A program made the translations under genes and the position numbers. Shown piece after piece: positions 51,317-60,556 of a stretch of DNA of 64,000 bases; the stretch's first letter is position 1; each line of letters starts with the position of its first letter. The DNA is taken from contig NZ_VRKQ01000008.1 of the NCBI RefSeq assembly GCF_008056315.1, forward strand, positions 186,001 to 250,000. Direction: 5' to 3'. Under the pieces are notes generated by a model. That model did not search any database, was not told where the DNA came from, and saw only the letters and a program-made list of their open reading frames with translations. This DNA is from Seonamhaeicola maritimus. Its GTDB lineage: Bacteria; Bacteroidota; Bacteroidia; Flavobacteriales; Flavobacteriaceae.

Positions 51317-52648
51317 CTATATTATAAAGTTTGTTTGTCCTGGTGTAGGGATTGGGTAATTTCCATGTTCATCACAAACGGTAGGAGGTATGCTATCCCA
51401 GTTTAAAGAGTCTTCATCTGGAACAATTTGATAGTTAGAATTCATGGCTTGATCCCAAGTAATTTCTTTGCCAGAATAAGTGGCCATTCTGCCTAGAATG
51501 GCAGACATGGTGCTTTTGGCTCCATAGTCTCCGTCGTTAATATAATCTCTTTGACCTCTTATGGCTTGAAAAAGTTTATCATGTTCAGTTTGATATGGGC
51601 TTGGATCTTTGGCTCCACTATGCTCATAAATGCTCTTACCTTTATAAGATTTAAGATTTGCAATATTTCTTCCGCTTAAATCTACAGTCCCTTTGGTGCC
51701 TTGAAATGACTCAGCAACTCTCCTAAAACAATCTTTTTGATGTCTACATTGGCTAGAAATTATGGCGCCTCCTGGGTATTCAAATTCTACAAAGTGATGG
51801 TCAAAAATCTCACCGTGATCTTTACCTGTTCTTACTTGTCTTCCACCCATACCTTGAGCTTTTATTGGGAATTCACCAATAAACCAATTGGCAACATCTA
51901 TATTGTGAATGTGTTGCTCTAAAATATGGTCTCCACAAAGCCAGTTGAAGTAATACCAGTTTCTCATTTGGTAATGCATTTCAGACCATTCTTCTTGTCT
52001 AGGTCTCACCCATACACCAGCACTATTCCAATAAACTTGTCCAGAAACAATTTTTCCAATTTTTCCTTTTTGAACCAAATCATAGGCTGCTTGGTAATTT
52101 TTTTGATAGCGTCTTTGTAGCCCAACAACAACATTAAGCTTTTTTGCTTTTGCTTGTTTAGCAGCTTCTAATACCTTTTTCACACCAATTACATCTGTAG
52201 CAACAGGTTTTTCCATAAAAACATGTTTCCCTTGGGCAATGGCATATTCAAAATGTTGAGGTCTGAATCCTGGTGGTGTTGCAAGAATAACAACATCAGC
52301 TTCATCAATGGCTTTTTTATACGAACCAAGTCCTACAAATTGCTTTGAAGGTGGAACATCCACCTTGCTTGAATTAAACGTTTTGGAAAGATTATCTAAT
52401 GATTTGCTTAATCGGTCTTGAAAAGCATCCGACATGGCTACAAGTTTAACATTATCATCAGCTTTTAAGGCCTGAGCTGCAGCTCCGGTACCTCTTCCTC
52501 CACAGCCAACAACAGCTAACTTTAAGGTGTTTTCTTTTTTAGAATAGGTTGAAGCTGTTAGCATTGAAGGTGCAAGAATAATACCTCCAGTAACTAATGA
52601 AGATTCTTTTACAAATTTTCTTCTGGATAATGTCTTTTTTGTTGTCAT
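51317..52648 (-). CDS. Gfo/Idh/MocA oxidoreductase with Tat signal (copy 3)
   Basis: 443 residues from ATG 52648, chosen because the twin-arginine signal LSRRKFVKESSLVTGG then lies at the N-terminus; an earlier ATG would add 28 residues. The Rossmann motif is AVVGCGGRGTGAAAQ and the catalytic Lys is in VFMEKPVATD. It differs clearly from copies 1 and 2 (NWYYFNWLCGDHILEQHIHN segment). First gene of its operon; a terminator upstream separates it from the GMC run. Confidence 0.92.
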   Translation of the reverse strand: MTTKKTLSRRKFVKESSLVTGGIILAPSMLTASTYSKKENTLKLAVVGCGGRGTGAAAQALKADDNVKLVAMSDAFQDRLSKSLDNLSKTFNSSKVDVPPSKQFVGLGSYKKAIDEADVVILATPPGFRPQHFEYAIAQGKHVFMEKPVATDVIGVKKVLEAAKQAKAKKLNVVVGLQRRYQKNYQAAYDLVQKGKIGKIVSGQVYWNSAGVWVRPRQEEWSEMHYQMRNWYYFNWLCGDHILEQHIHNIDVANWFIGEFPIKAQGMGGRQVRTGKDHGEIFDHHFVEFEYPGGAIISSQCRHQKDCFRRVAESFQGTKGTVDLSGRNIANLKSYKGKSIYEHSGAKDPSPYQTEHDKLFQAIRGQRDYINDGDYGAKSTMSAILGRMATYSGKEITWDQAMNSNYQIVPDEDSLNWDSIPPTVCDEHGNYPIPTPGQTNFII

Positions 52649-52741
52649 GATAATCTTTTTAAATTCTAAAGTGTTTATCGGCTTTAGCCAATATTTTAAT
52701 ACCTTGTTGGAAGGTTGGATTTTGGTATGCACTAAGAAGAT

Positions 52742-52767
52742 AAAAAAGGCTGAATTGTAGAGCCTTT
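52742..52767 (-). terminator. Terminator of the GMC/DUF1080 operon
   Basis: AAAGGCT (52745-52751) and AGCCTTT (52761-52767) form a stem with a 9-nt loop. On the minus strand a T-run follows. It lies about 20 nt after the DUF1080 stop codon, marking the end of that operon. Confidence 0.8.
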
Positions 52768-52788
52768 ACATTTACTTCTGGTGTTTTT

Positions 52789-53586
52789 TTATAATTCTAA
52801 AATCTCAATATTCTTAAACTCTACCGGGTGACTTTCACTTTGCAATGAAATATAGCCCCCTTTTAAAGGTTTGCCTTCTTTTGTTTTCCAAAAAACTTCA
52901 TTGTAATCTACTTTACCACCATATTGAGGTTTGTTGTAACTCATCACCTCTTCACCGTTAATAAAGTGCTTAATAATGGAATCATTTCTCACTTCAATTT
53001 CTACATTTACCCATTGTTCACCATGATATGTTTTGGAATTTGAAGTTATACAATGGTTCTTTTCTAGAACACTGTTCATTTCTACATGAGTTCCAGGTGT
53101 ACATAAGTTAGCTGTACTACGCTCATCTACTCCGTTACCACCTAAAAGCTGTACTTCAATAGATACAGGGAAATTTTGATCTAAACCTATTTTCATTGGG
53201 TCTTCGCAATGTATCATGATGCCACTATTTCTATTTGCCCAACCTGCGCCGTCGGATAATTGATCTCCCGTAAAACGGTAATCCATTCTAAAACGGTAGT
53301 TAGAATATGATTTTTTATGATAAATATGCCCAAAGGTATTATTAAAAGTGTCTTTGTATTTTTCGTAGTTCACTTTCATAATACCATTTTCAACTATAAA
53401 GGTGTTGTTGAAATTATCACCTGCTGGATGCCCTTTAATTTTAATAACCCAATCGTTAAGGTCTTTTCCATTAAATAACTTAACCCAGTTTTCTTTAACA
53501 AGTTCTACAGTAGCTTCCTTTTCTTTGTTTTTACAACCAATTAATATGGTCATACAAATAATAATTGAAAATAATTTACGTATCAT
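52789..53586 (-). CDS. DUF1080 (3-keto-disaccharide hydrolase family) lipoprotein 2
   Basis: 265 residues; MIRKLFSIIICMTILIGC is a lipoprotein signal. The DUF1080 fold shows WVKLFNGKDLNDWVIKIKGH, SGIMIHCEDP and the C-terminal GGYISLQSESHPVEFKNIEI. It follows the second subunit-3 gene by 9 nt, so it is cotranscribed with the GMC dehydrogenases. A hydrolase for 3-keto-glycosides directly after a glycoside 3-dehydrogenase pair fits a sequential pathway. Confidence 0.92.
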   Translation of the reverse strand: MIRKLFSIIICMTILIGCKNKEKEATVELVKENWVKLFNGKDLNDWVIKIKGHPAGDNFNNTFIVENGIMKVNYEKYKDTFNNTFGHIYHKKSYSNYRFRMDYRFTGDQLSDGAGWANRNSGIMIHCEDPMKIGLDQNFPVSIEVQLLGGNGVDERSTANLCTPGTHVEMNSVLEKNHCITSNSKTYHGEQWVNVEIEVRNDSIIKHFINGEEVMSYNKPQYGGKVDYNEVFWKTKEGKPLKGGYISLQSESHPVEFKNIEILEL

Positions 53587-53595
53587 ATTTTTAGT

Positions 53596-54198
53596 TTATG
53601 CTTGAAGGGACCATGCTTTTCCATCGGTAGTTTCGTTAACGTCAATACAACCGTTTTGGCTTCCAGGAACTGGCCTGTAGGCTAATACGTTTTCGCCAAT
53701 TTGTTCGGTAGTTTTATAAGCCCAAACAGATTGACCTCTTAATCCGGCTAGCGCACCAAAAGTTAACTTCTGTTCTTTATTAAAGTCTTTCCGGTCTTCT
53801 GGTTTTGACTTAAGATATTTTGCTAAAATAGCATCGTATTCTTCGGTAGTTAATTTTGAGATTTGAAATTCAGGATCTTTGTCTACTGTTAATTCTAAAA
53901 CAATTGCTTTAATTCCTTTTATGAATTTGTTCTTATCTTCTTCGTTATAAGATTTAAAAGCTAATAAATCAATAAATTCAGGAACATTAACCTCTAAAGC
54001 TCCGGGAGAAGCTTCTGTTTTGGGAAGGATAAGATCAACCAAATTTTTAACTATAATACCTTCATCAATTGATAGAAGTTGAGGAACCCATTTTTCTGCT
54101 TCGGTAGTACATCCTTGTAAAATACTTAAAGCACTCGGAGCCACTGCGGCGTATCCTAACGATAATCCAATGTTTTTTAATGCGTCTCTACGTTTCAT
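53596..54198 (-). CDS. Gluconate 2-dehydrogenase subunit 3-family protein 2
   Basis: 200 residues; MKRRDALKNIGLSLGYAAVAPS is a Tat signal, with a possible lipobox (ILQGC). Helical body with LVDLILPKTEASPGALEVNVPEFIDLL and the closing PVPGSQNGCIDVNETTDGKAWS, typical of this small subunit. It partners with the GMC flavoprotein just upstream (ATGA overlap) and guides its export through the Tat route. It belongs to the same pair type as the copy at 55914. Confidence 0.92.
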   Translation of the reverse strand: MKRRDALKNIGLSLGYAAVAPSALSILQGCTTEAEKWVPQLLSIDEGIIVKNLVDLILPKTEASPGALEVNVPEFIDLLAFKSYNEEDKNKFIKGIKAIVLELTVDKDPEFQISKLTTEEYDAILAKYLKSKPEDRKDFNKEQKLTFGALAGLRGQSVWAYKTTEQIGENVLAYRPVPGSQNGCIDVNETTDGKAWSLQA

Positions 54199-55898
54199 GA
54201 GTTTTGTGCTTTAAATTGTTTAACAGCATGACTTGCAGCTCTGGCGGTTAAGGCCATATATGTTAGTGATGGATTTTGACAACCAGATGAAGTCATAGCG
54301 GCACCATCTGTTACGTAAACATTTTGTACAGTGTGAATTTGGTTATGTTTATTTAAAACCGATGTTTTAGGATTATGTCCCATACGGGCGGTTCCCATTT
54401 CATGTATACCAATGCCGGGAGCAGCTACTTTATCTCTAGTAACAATGTCTTTAAAACCTGCTTTTTCTAACATGGTTATAGCTTGGGCAATCATGTCTTT
54501 ACGCATTGCAAATTCGTTCTCCTTCCATTCAGCATCAAAAGTTATGGTTGGTAAACCCCATTGGTCTAGTTTGTCATAATCTAAAGTCATTTTGTTATCA
54601 TGATATGGTAAACATTCACCGAAACCGCCAATAGATAAATGCCATCCACCTGGTTCAAGCATTTTTTCTTTGAATTCGGCACCATAACCTAATTGGTTGA
54701 TTGTTTCAGAATAATCACCTCTACTTCCTTTTCCTTGATAACCATAACCTCTAAGGAAGTTTTTATTTTCGTTAGTCTTGTTGCCTAGGTTAACAAATCT
54801 TGGAATATATAAACCATTTGGTCTTCTTCCAGAATAGTATTTGTCTTCAAAACCGTCAATTCTTCCCGAGGCTCCTGCACCTAAATGATGATCCATAATG
54901 TTATGACCTAATTCGCCTGAATCATTACCTAATCCGTTAGGAAATCTATCTGATTTAGATTGTAGTAAAATGGAAGCAGTTGCCATAGCAGAAGCACAAA
55001 CAAAAATGACATCTGCTTTAAATTCTATTTTTTCTTTGGTTTCTGAATCAATAATTTTCACACCTGTTGCTTTCTTTTTATCAGCATCATACACAACCTC
55101 ATAAGCAATAGAATTCGGTCTTATAGTCATATTTCCCGTGCGTTCGGCAGCAGGCAATGTGGAAGAATTACTGCTAAAATAGGCGCCATACGGGCAACCA
55201 CGACTACAACGGTTACGGAACTGACACTTGCTTCGTCCTTCTCTTGGTTTGTCACTTGTAATATGCGCAACACGACCAATGGTTAAAAGACGCCCATCAT
55301 CAAAGTTTTTAGATAGACTCTCTTTTAGATGTTCTTCAACGCAGTTGAGTTCCATTGGTGGATCAAAAACGCTATCAGGTAAATGTGGTAATCCTAAAGC
55401 TTCACCGCTAACACCAATATATTCTTCAACATAACTGTACCAAGGCTCTAAATCTTTATATCTGATGGGCCAATCTACACCATGACCATCTCTTTTATTA
55501 GCTCCAAAGTCTAAATCACTTAAGCGATAACTTTGTTTACCCCACATAATTGAACGACCTCCAACATGGTAACCGCGTAACCAATCAAAACGCTTTGTTT
55601 CGTTATATGGGTGCTTAATATCATCAACAAAAAAATGCTTGGTTTCATTTTTAGTTGTATAACCAGATCTAGCTTGTTTAGTTTGTCTTGCTTTTTCTTC
55701 GGGAGTGGTTTTCCCTCTAAGTTCTTGGTCCCAAGGGTCTAAATTAGCAGTAGGGTAATCTTCTATATGTTTCACCATTCTACCACGCTCAAGAACTAAA
55801 GTTTTTAGGCCTCCTTCACATAATTCTTTGGCAGCCCAACCTCCTGTAACACCTGTGCCAATAACTATAGCATCATATTTATCTTTTATTTCTTTCAT
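54195..55898 (-). CDS. GMC-family FAD dehydrogenase large subunit 2
   Basis: 567 residues. FAD-binding motif DAIVIGTGVTGGWAAKEL at the N-terminus; C-terminal GMC signature HEMGTARMGH and TDGAAMTSSGCQNPSLTYMA. Cysteines 225, 231 and 235 (KCQFRNRCSRGCPYGA) are spaced C-x5-C-x3-C, a pattern like the Fe-S ligand region of bacterial FAD-glucose dehydrogenases. There is no signal peptide of its own, so it is probably carried out by the Tat subunit. With the subunit-3 partner it resembles glucoside 3-dehydrogenase. Electron acceptor not encoded next to it. Confidence 0.93.
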   Translation of the reverse strand: MKEIKDKYDAIVIGTGVTGGWAAKELCEGGLKTLVLERGRMVKHIEDYPTANLDPWDQELRGKTTPEEKARQTKQARSGYTTKNETKHFFVDDIKHPYNETKRFDWLRGYHVGGRSIMWGKQSYRLSDLDFGANKRDGHGVDWPIRYKDLEPWYSYVEEYIGVSGEALGLPHLPDSVFDPPMELNCVEEHLKESLSKNFDDGRLLTIGRVAHITSDKPREGRSKCQFRNRCSRGCPYGAYFSSNSSTLPAAERTGNMTIRPNSIAYEVVYDADKKKATGVKIIDSETKEKIEFKADVIFVCASAMATASILLQSKSDRFPNGLGNDSGELGHNIMDHHLGAGASGRIDGFEDKYYSGRRPNGLYIPRFVNLGNKTNENKNFLRGYGYQGKGSRGDYSETINQLGYGAEFKEKMLEPGGWHLSIGGFGECLPYHDNKMTLDYDKLDQWGLPTITFDAEWKENEFAMRKDMIAQAITMLEKAGFKDIVTRDKVAAPGIGIHEMGTARMGHNPKTSVLNKHNQIHTVQNVYVTDGAAMTSSGCQNPSLTYMALTARAASHAVKQFKAQNS

Positions 55899-55913
55899 AA
55901 ATAAATTAAGTCA

Positions 55914-56546
55914 TTATTGTAAGGACCACGCTCTTCCATTGGTTTTTTCTTCTAATGAAATACAACCTTGATAATTGCCTGGAACGGGATCATAAGCCAA
56001 AACATTTTCGCCAATTTCTTCTGATGTACAATACCCAAAAATGGTATAATACCTAACAGTTAGTAGAAATTTATAAATGTGATATGAATCGGCTTCAGTT
56101 TCTGCAACCTCTTTTATGTTTAACTTTTGTTGATTTATTACTTTTTTTGAATCTTCTTCTGAAAGATCGAAATAACTTTTTAAAACTACATTAAATTCTT
56201 TCTTTTTAACATCAGATATGGGTTTGTTTAAGCTTTGTATAATCTTTTTTGAAAATAAATTGGAGCCTTTTTTGAATTGTTTCTGGTTTTCGTCTAATTC
56301 AACTTCATAAAACATCATGTCTAGAAATTGTGGAATATTAACATCAAGAGCGCCTGGGATTTCTGTTTTTGGTAATATGATATCAGTTAAATGCGTAATC
56401 ATATATTTTTCGTCTTCAGAAAGAAACAAAGGAGTCCAAGTTTCTGTTTTTTCTTGACAAGAAGCTAGAATACTCATTATGGTAGGTGTGGCAACAGCAT
56501 ATCCAATTCCGGCGGTTAAATTTTTTAAAGCGGTTCTTCTATCCAT
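55914..56546 (-). CDS. Gluconate 2-dehydrogenase subunit 3-family protein 1
   Basis: 210 residues from ATG 56546 (MDRRTALKNLTAGIGYAVATPT, a Tat signal); the ATG at 56600 overlaps the upstream GMC gene and is rejected. Helical body with LTDIILPKTEIPGALDVNIPQFLD and closing PVPGNYQGCISLEEKTNGRAWS. It is a paralogue of the 53596 protein but well diverged. It is the small subunit of the GMC enzyme that ends 4 nt upstream. Confidence 0.92.
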   Translation of the reverse strand: MDRRTALKNLTAGIGYAVATPTIMSILASCQEKTETWTPLFLSEDEKYMITHLTDIILPKTEIPGALDVNIPQFLDMMFYEVELDENQKQFKKGSNLFSKKIIQSLNKPISDVKKKEFNVVLKSYFDLSEEDSKKVINQQKLNIKEVAETEADSYHIYKFLLTVRYYTIFGYCTSEEIGENVLAYDPVPGNYQGCISLEEKTNGRAWSLQ

Positions 56547-56550
56547 AATC

Positions 56551-58278
56551 TTAACTGTTTTTGTTCTTTTTGAATTCTTTAGCAGCATGATTGGCAGCAC
56601 GTGCTGTAAATGCCATATAGGTTAAAGATGGATTTTGACATGCTGAAGAAGTCATAAAAGCACCATCAGTCACATAAACATTTTTACAAGAATGAACCTG
56701 ATTATATTTATTAAGGACTGATGTTTCTGGGTCGTTACCCATGCGAGCAGTTCCCATTTCATGAATACAAGCGCCAGGAATTGCTTTTCCTAGAAAGCCT
56801 TGAACGTTTTTATAGCCTGCTGCCTTTAACATCGCAACTGCTTGATCACGCATATCTTCACGCATTTTAATTTCGTTCTCTTTTACTTCGGCATCAAAAT
56901 CGATAGTTGGTAAGCCCCATTCATCTAACTTATCATAATTGAGGGTCATTTTATTTTCGTGATATGGTAAACACTCACCAAATCCACCCATGCCAATTGT
57001 CCATGGTCCTGGTTTTAAAATTTTCTCTTTTAAATCTTTACCAAAACTTAATTCTGAAACAGCATGTTGCCAATTGGTTCTACTGGCAGATCCTTGATAG
57101 CCGTAGCCACGTACGAAGTCTTTTTGATCTGTTTTATTATCGCCTAAATTCCTGAATCGAGGGATGTAAAAACCGTTGGGTCTATGGCCTTTATAATATT
57201 TGTTGGTAAAGCCATCAACTTGTGCAGAGGCACCAACAGCATAATGATGATCCATTAAATTGTGACCTAGTTCACCTGAATCGTTGCCTAATCCATTAGG
57301 GAAACGTTCTGATTTTGATTGCATTAAAATTGAGGAGGAAGCAATTGCAGAGGCACAACAAAAAATAATGTCGGCTTTAAAGAATATTTTTTCCTTGGTT
57401 TCGGTGTCAATAACTTTTACTCCCGTAGCCTTTTTTAATGTGTCATCATAAACAATTTCATAAGCAATTGAGTGTGGTCTTAAAGTCATATTTCCAGTTG
57501 CCTCTGCGGCAGGAAGTGTGCATGAATTACTACTGAAATATCCTCCGAATGGACATCCTCTCATACATCTATTTCTGAATTGACATTTGCTTCGGCCTTT
57601 ATGTTCTTTATCTCCAGTTATATGAGCTACACGTCCAATAGTTAAAAGCCTTCCATCTTCAAAATTGTTAGCAATGTTCTCTTTTAGGTTTTCTTCAACG
57701 CAATTAAGATCCATTGGTGGCTCTAACTTTTGATCAGGAAGTTGTGATAAGCCTAAATTTTCTCCTGAAACACCTATATATTCTTCAACCTTATCGTACC
57801 ATGGTTCAATATCATTGTATCGTACTGGCCAATCAACACCATGACCATCTTTTTTGTTCGCTTCAAAATCTAAATCACTTAATCTATATGATTGTTTTCC
57901 CCACATAATGGAACGTCCGCCAACATGATAACCTCTCAGCCAAAGGTATTCTTTGGTTTCACTGTATGGGTGTTTCAAATCATCAACAAACCAATGTTTT
58001 GTGGCGGGCTTAGTGAGTGCGCCATTCCATAAGTTACTTTGTTTCGGTTGATTTTTAATCTCCTTTGGGTGTTGTTTTTCTCGATGTTTAAAATCCCACG
58101 GGTCCATATACATAGTTGGATAGTCATCAATGTGTTTAACCATGCGTCCCCGTTCAAGAACTAAAGTTTTTAAACCGTTTTCACAAAGTTCTTTGGCTGC
58201 CCAACCTCCACTAACACCTGTTCCAATTACGATAGCATCGTAGGTGTCAACGTTTTCTTTTTTTGAGTTATTAATCAT
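56551..58278 (-). CDS. GMC-family FAD dehydrogenase large subunit 1
   Basis: 575 residues, first gene of the GMC/subunit-3 operon. FAD motif DAIVIGTGVSGGWAAKEL; cysteines 232, 238 and 242 in KCQFRNRCMRGCPFGG, the same spacing as copy 2; C-terminal HEMGTARMGN and TDGAFMTSSACQNPSLTYMA. It is a tandem paralogue of the 54195 protein. It probably oxidises a sugar or glycoside in the periplasm. The start codon is 94 nt from a predicted -7 box and divergent from the AraC gene. Confidence 0.93.
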   Translation of the reverse strand: MINNSKKENVDTYDAIVIGTGVSGGWAAKELCENGLKTLVLERGRMVKHIDDYPTMYMDPWDFKHREKQHPKEIKNQPKQSNLWNGALTKPATKHWFVDDLKHPYSETKEYLWLRGYHVGGRSIMWGKQSYRLSDLDFEANKKDGHGVDWPVRYNDIEPWYDKVEEYIGVSGENLGLSQLPDQKLEPPMDLNCVEENLKENIANNFEDGRLLTIGRVAHITGDKEHKGRSKCQFRNRCMRGCPFGGYFSSNSCTLPAAEATGNMTLRPHSIAYEIVYDDTLKKATGVKVIDTETKEKIFFKADIIFCCASAIASSSILMQSKSERFPNGLGNDSGELGHNLMDHHYAVGASAQVDGFTNKYYKGHRPNGFYIPRFRNLGDNKTDQKDFVRGYGYQGSASRTNWQHAVSELSFGKDLKEKILKPGPWTIGMGGFGECLPYHENKMTLNYDKLDEWGLPTIDFDAEVKENEIKMREDMRDQAVAMLKAAGYKNVQGFLGKAIPGACIHEMGTARMGNDPETSVLNKYNQVHSCKNVYVTDGAFMTSSACQNPSLTYMAFTARAANHAAKEFKKNKNS

Positions 58279-58372
58279 TAATATGTAAATAAAAATCTAT
58301 TAGAATATGATAGAGAATGATACGTATTATTGCTAATGCGCTTGAAAATAACAATAATTTTTATATTAAGTG

Positions 58373-58389
58373 GAAAAATAGCTATTTTG
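58373..58389. promoter_or_regulatory. Overlapping divergent -7 boxes in a palindrome
   Basis: AAAATAGCTATTTT (58375-58388) is a perfect palindrome. Minus strand TATTTTTC (58380-58373) and plus strand TATTTTG (58383-58389) resemble TAnnTTTG, for the GMC operon and the AraC gene respectively. The shared motif at 58412 is then about 25-30 nt from the minus box. Confidence 0.4.
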
Positions 58390-58411
58390 CGGAGTAAAAG
58401 TGTTTAAAATA

Positions 58412-58426
58412 TTTCAGTGAAAATAA
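58412..58426. promoter_or_regulatory. Shared motif site C (GMC / AraC gap)
   Basis: TTTCAGTGAAAATAA, overlapping the GTG start codon of the AraC gene. The 29 bp around it match site D at 25 of 29 positions. Its position allows activation of the leftward GMC operon and repression of araC itself. Confidence 0.58.
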
Positions 58427-59460
58427 ATATACAGGAAATTGAACCTTATGAGGCAGATGGTGTGGTGTATCATGCTGATACTTGTTTGCCTTTAATTGAT
58501 GCTTATAAACGTAAGAAATTAAAGTTTAAAGCATTGGCTAGACACACCTATCCAGGAGACCGTTTGGATGAGAATACAATTGGCTTAAATAGTATAGGTT
58601 ATTGGGATGCCAATGAGCCACAGGATTGGGGTTTAGATTGGCATAGAAACGAGGGTATAGAATTTCATTTTTTAGAGTCTGGAACCATGCCTTATGCTCA
58701 AGAGAATAAGGAGGTTTTGTTAACACCTAATCACTTAACTATTACCCGTCCTTGGGAAGCTCATAGAGTAGGGAATCCATATATAGGAATGGGTAAGTTT
58801 TATTGGGTTATTTTAGATTTGGGAGTGCGCAGACCGCATCAAGAATGGGTGTGGCCAGATTGGATTACATTAACCAATGAAGATCTTGCGAGACTTACTA
58901 CTATTTTAAGGCATAACCAGAAATCTATTTTAAAGACAGACCAACGTGTTAGAGACTGTTTTAAACGTATTAATTTAGCTGTTAATACAGATGAAAATGG
59001 TAGCAATGCCTCTAGAATTAGGTTGTTAATAAACTATCTTTTAATTCTTATTTTAGATTTATTGAATACGGAAAATATTGAGTTGAATGAGTCTTTAACA
59101 GATAGCTCTAGAAGTGTGGAGTATTTTCTTAAGGAATTGGATAAAAATTTATCAGAAAATTGGACCATTGAGCAAATGTCACAATCTGCAGGAGTAGGGC
59201 TGACTAGATTTACACATCATTGTAAGCAGTTGACTAATTTAACGCCAATGAGGTATCTTACAATGCGACGGTTGGAAATGTCTAAAAAAATCCTGCTTGA
59301 AAAAGAAAATTTTACCGTTAGTGAAGTGGCATATATGTGTGGTTTTACTACAAGTCAATATTTCTCAACGGTATTCAAAAAACACGAGAAATGTTCTCCA
59401 AATGAATATCGTAGATTGCATTGTGTTAATGAGGCTTTAACAGCATATCCTGAAATTTAA
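58417..59460 (+). CDS. AraC-family transcriptional regulator
   Basis: 347 residues starting with GTG at 58417; no ATG lies near enough to give a full N-terminal domain. An N-terminal cupin-like ligand domain (WHRNEGIEFHFLESGTMPYAQ, about 70-115) is followed by a double helix-turn-helix (LSENWTIEQMSQSAGVGLTRF; VSEVAYMCGFTTSQYFSTVFKKHEKCSPNEYRR) of AraC/XylS type. It lies between the leftward GMC operon and the rightward isomerase/MFS operon, so it is the probable regulator of both. A sugar or keto-sugar ligand is inferred. The motif TTTCA-N-TGAA is a likely operator. Confidence 0.95.
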   Translation: MKINIQEIEPYEADGVVYHADTCLPLIDAYKRKKLKFKALARHTYPGDRLDENTIGLNSIGYWDANEPQDWGLDWHRNEGIEFHFLESGTMPYAQENKEVLLTPNHLTITRPWEAHRVGNPYIGMGKFYWVILDLGVRRPHQEWVWPDWITLTNEDLARLTTILRHNQKSILKTDQRVRDCFKRINLAVNTDENGSNASRIRLLINYLLILILDLLNTENIELNESLTDSSRSVEYFLKELDKNLSENWTIEQMSQSAGVGLTRFTHHCKQLTNLTPMRYLTMRRLEMSKKILLEKENFTVSEVAYMCGFTTSQYFSTVFKKHEKCSPNEYRRLHCVNEALTAYPEI

Positions 59461-59478
59461 TTTAGTTTGTTCAAAATA

Positions 59479-59493
59479 TTTCACTGAATAAAA
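59479..59493 (+). promoter_or_regulatory. Shared motif site D (isomerase/MFS operon)
   Basis: TTTCACTGAATAAAA, ending 25 nt before a -7-like TATATTTT (59519-59526), close to the 27-28 nt gaps at sites A and B. Confidence 0.62.
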
Positions 59494-59559
59494 ATAAACA
59501 GTAGAAAGATTTTATTTGTATATTTTCACGTGTTTACCAACAATAACTAACTAATAGTA

Positions 59560-60528
59560 ATGAAACGACGTGATTTTATTTATAAAGCTGGTCAAACTGG
59601 ATTAGCTTTATCAGTTCTTGGATTAACTTCTTGTAAAAATTCTTCAAAAAAAAATAGTGAAATAGTAGAAGCTGAAACTTCGGTTGTTGAAGATCCTAGC
59701 TTGTTTTTTAAAATTTCTTTAGCACAATGGTCGCTTCATAGAGCTTTACGAGGTGGTGAATTAGATAATTTAGATTTTGCTGCCAAAGCAAGAAGTTTTG
59801 GATGCGAGGGGGTTGAGTATGTTAATGGGTTTTTCAAAGATAAAGCTAAAGACATGGCTTACTTGAAAGAAATGAATTCAAGAGCAGATGCTGAAGGACA
59901 GCAAAATGTCTTAATTATGATAGATGGAGAAGGGGCTTTGGCACATGCTGATGAGAAGCAAAGATTAAAGGCTATTGAAAATCATTATAAATGGGTAGAA
60001 GCCGCTCACTTTTTAGGTTGTCATGCCATTAGGGTAAATTTAGGCGGGGCAAATAATTATGACGATGGTATTAAAGCAGGGATTGATTCTTTAACAACAC
60101 TCTCAGACTTCGCAAAAGGGTCTAACATTAATGTGCTAGTTGAAAATCATGGTGGGTATTCTTCTGATGGACAATGGATGCATAAGGTGTTCTCTCAAAT
60201 TAAAAATGAGAACTGTGGAACACTTCCAGATTTTGGTAATTTTTGTATGAAATATGGTGAAAATCGTACTTGCTTAGAAGCATACGATAGATATAAAGGT
60301 ATGCAAGAGTTGTTGCCGTTCGCAAAAGCGGTAAGTGCAAAGTCTTATGATTTTGATGCTAATGGAGATGAAACTAAAATAAATTATTTGCGAATTATGG
60401 AGATGGTAAAAAGTGTTGGATATACTGGATTTGTTGGAATAGAATACGAAGGGCGTAATGAATCAGAAGACAAAGGTATTGAGTTGACAAGAGATTTATT
60501 AATTAAAGTCGGTAAGCAATTATCATAA
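59560..60528 (+). CDS. Sugar phosphate isomerase/epimerase-like TIM-barrel lipoprotein
   Basis: 322 residues. MKRRDFIYKAGQTGLALSVLG is a twin-arginine signal that ends in a lipobox (LTSC), so the protein is probably a Tat-exported lipoprotein. AP-endonuclease-2-like TIM barrel with VLVENHGGYSSDG (metal-binding Glu/His region), LPDFGNFCMKYGENR and GFVGIEYEGRNESEDKG. It likely isomerises or epimerises a keto-sugar. First gene of the rightward operon with MFS, Gfo/Idh and a second TIM barrel. Confidence 0.9.
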   Translation: MKRRDFIYKAGQTGLALSVLGLTSCKNSSKKNSEIVEAETSVVEDPSLFFKISLAQWSLHRALRGGELDNLDFAAKARSFGCEGVEYVNGFFKDKAKDMAYLKEMNSRADAEGQQNVLIMIDGEGALAHADEKQRLKAIENHYKWVEAAHFLGCHAIRVNLGGANNYDDGIKAGIDSLTTLSDFAKGSNINVLVENHGGYSSDGQWMHKVFSQIKNENCGTLPDFGNFCMKYGENRTCLEAYDRYKGMQELLPFAKAVSAKSYDFDANGDETKINYLRIMEMVKSVGYTGFVGIEYEGRNESEDKGIELTRDLLIKVGKQLS

Positions 60529-60556
60529 AATAACTAACCAAACTAAAATATTTATT

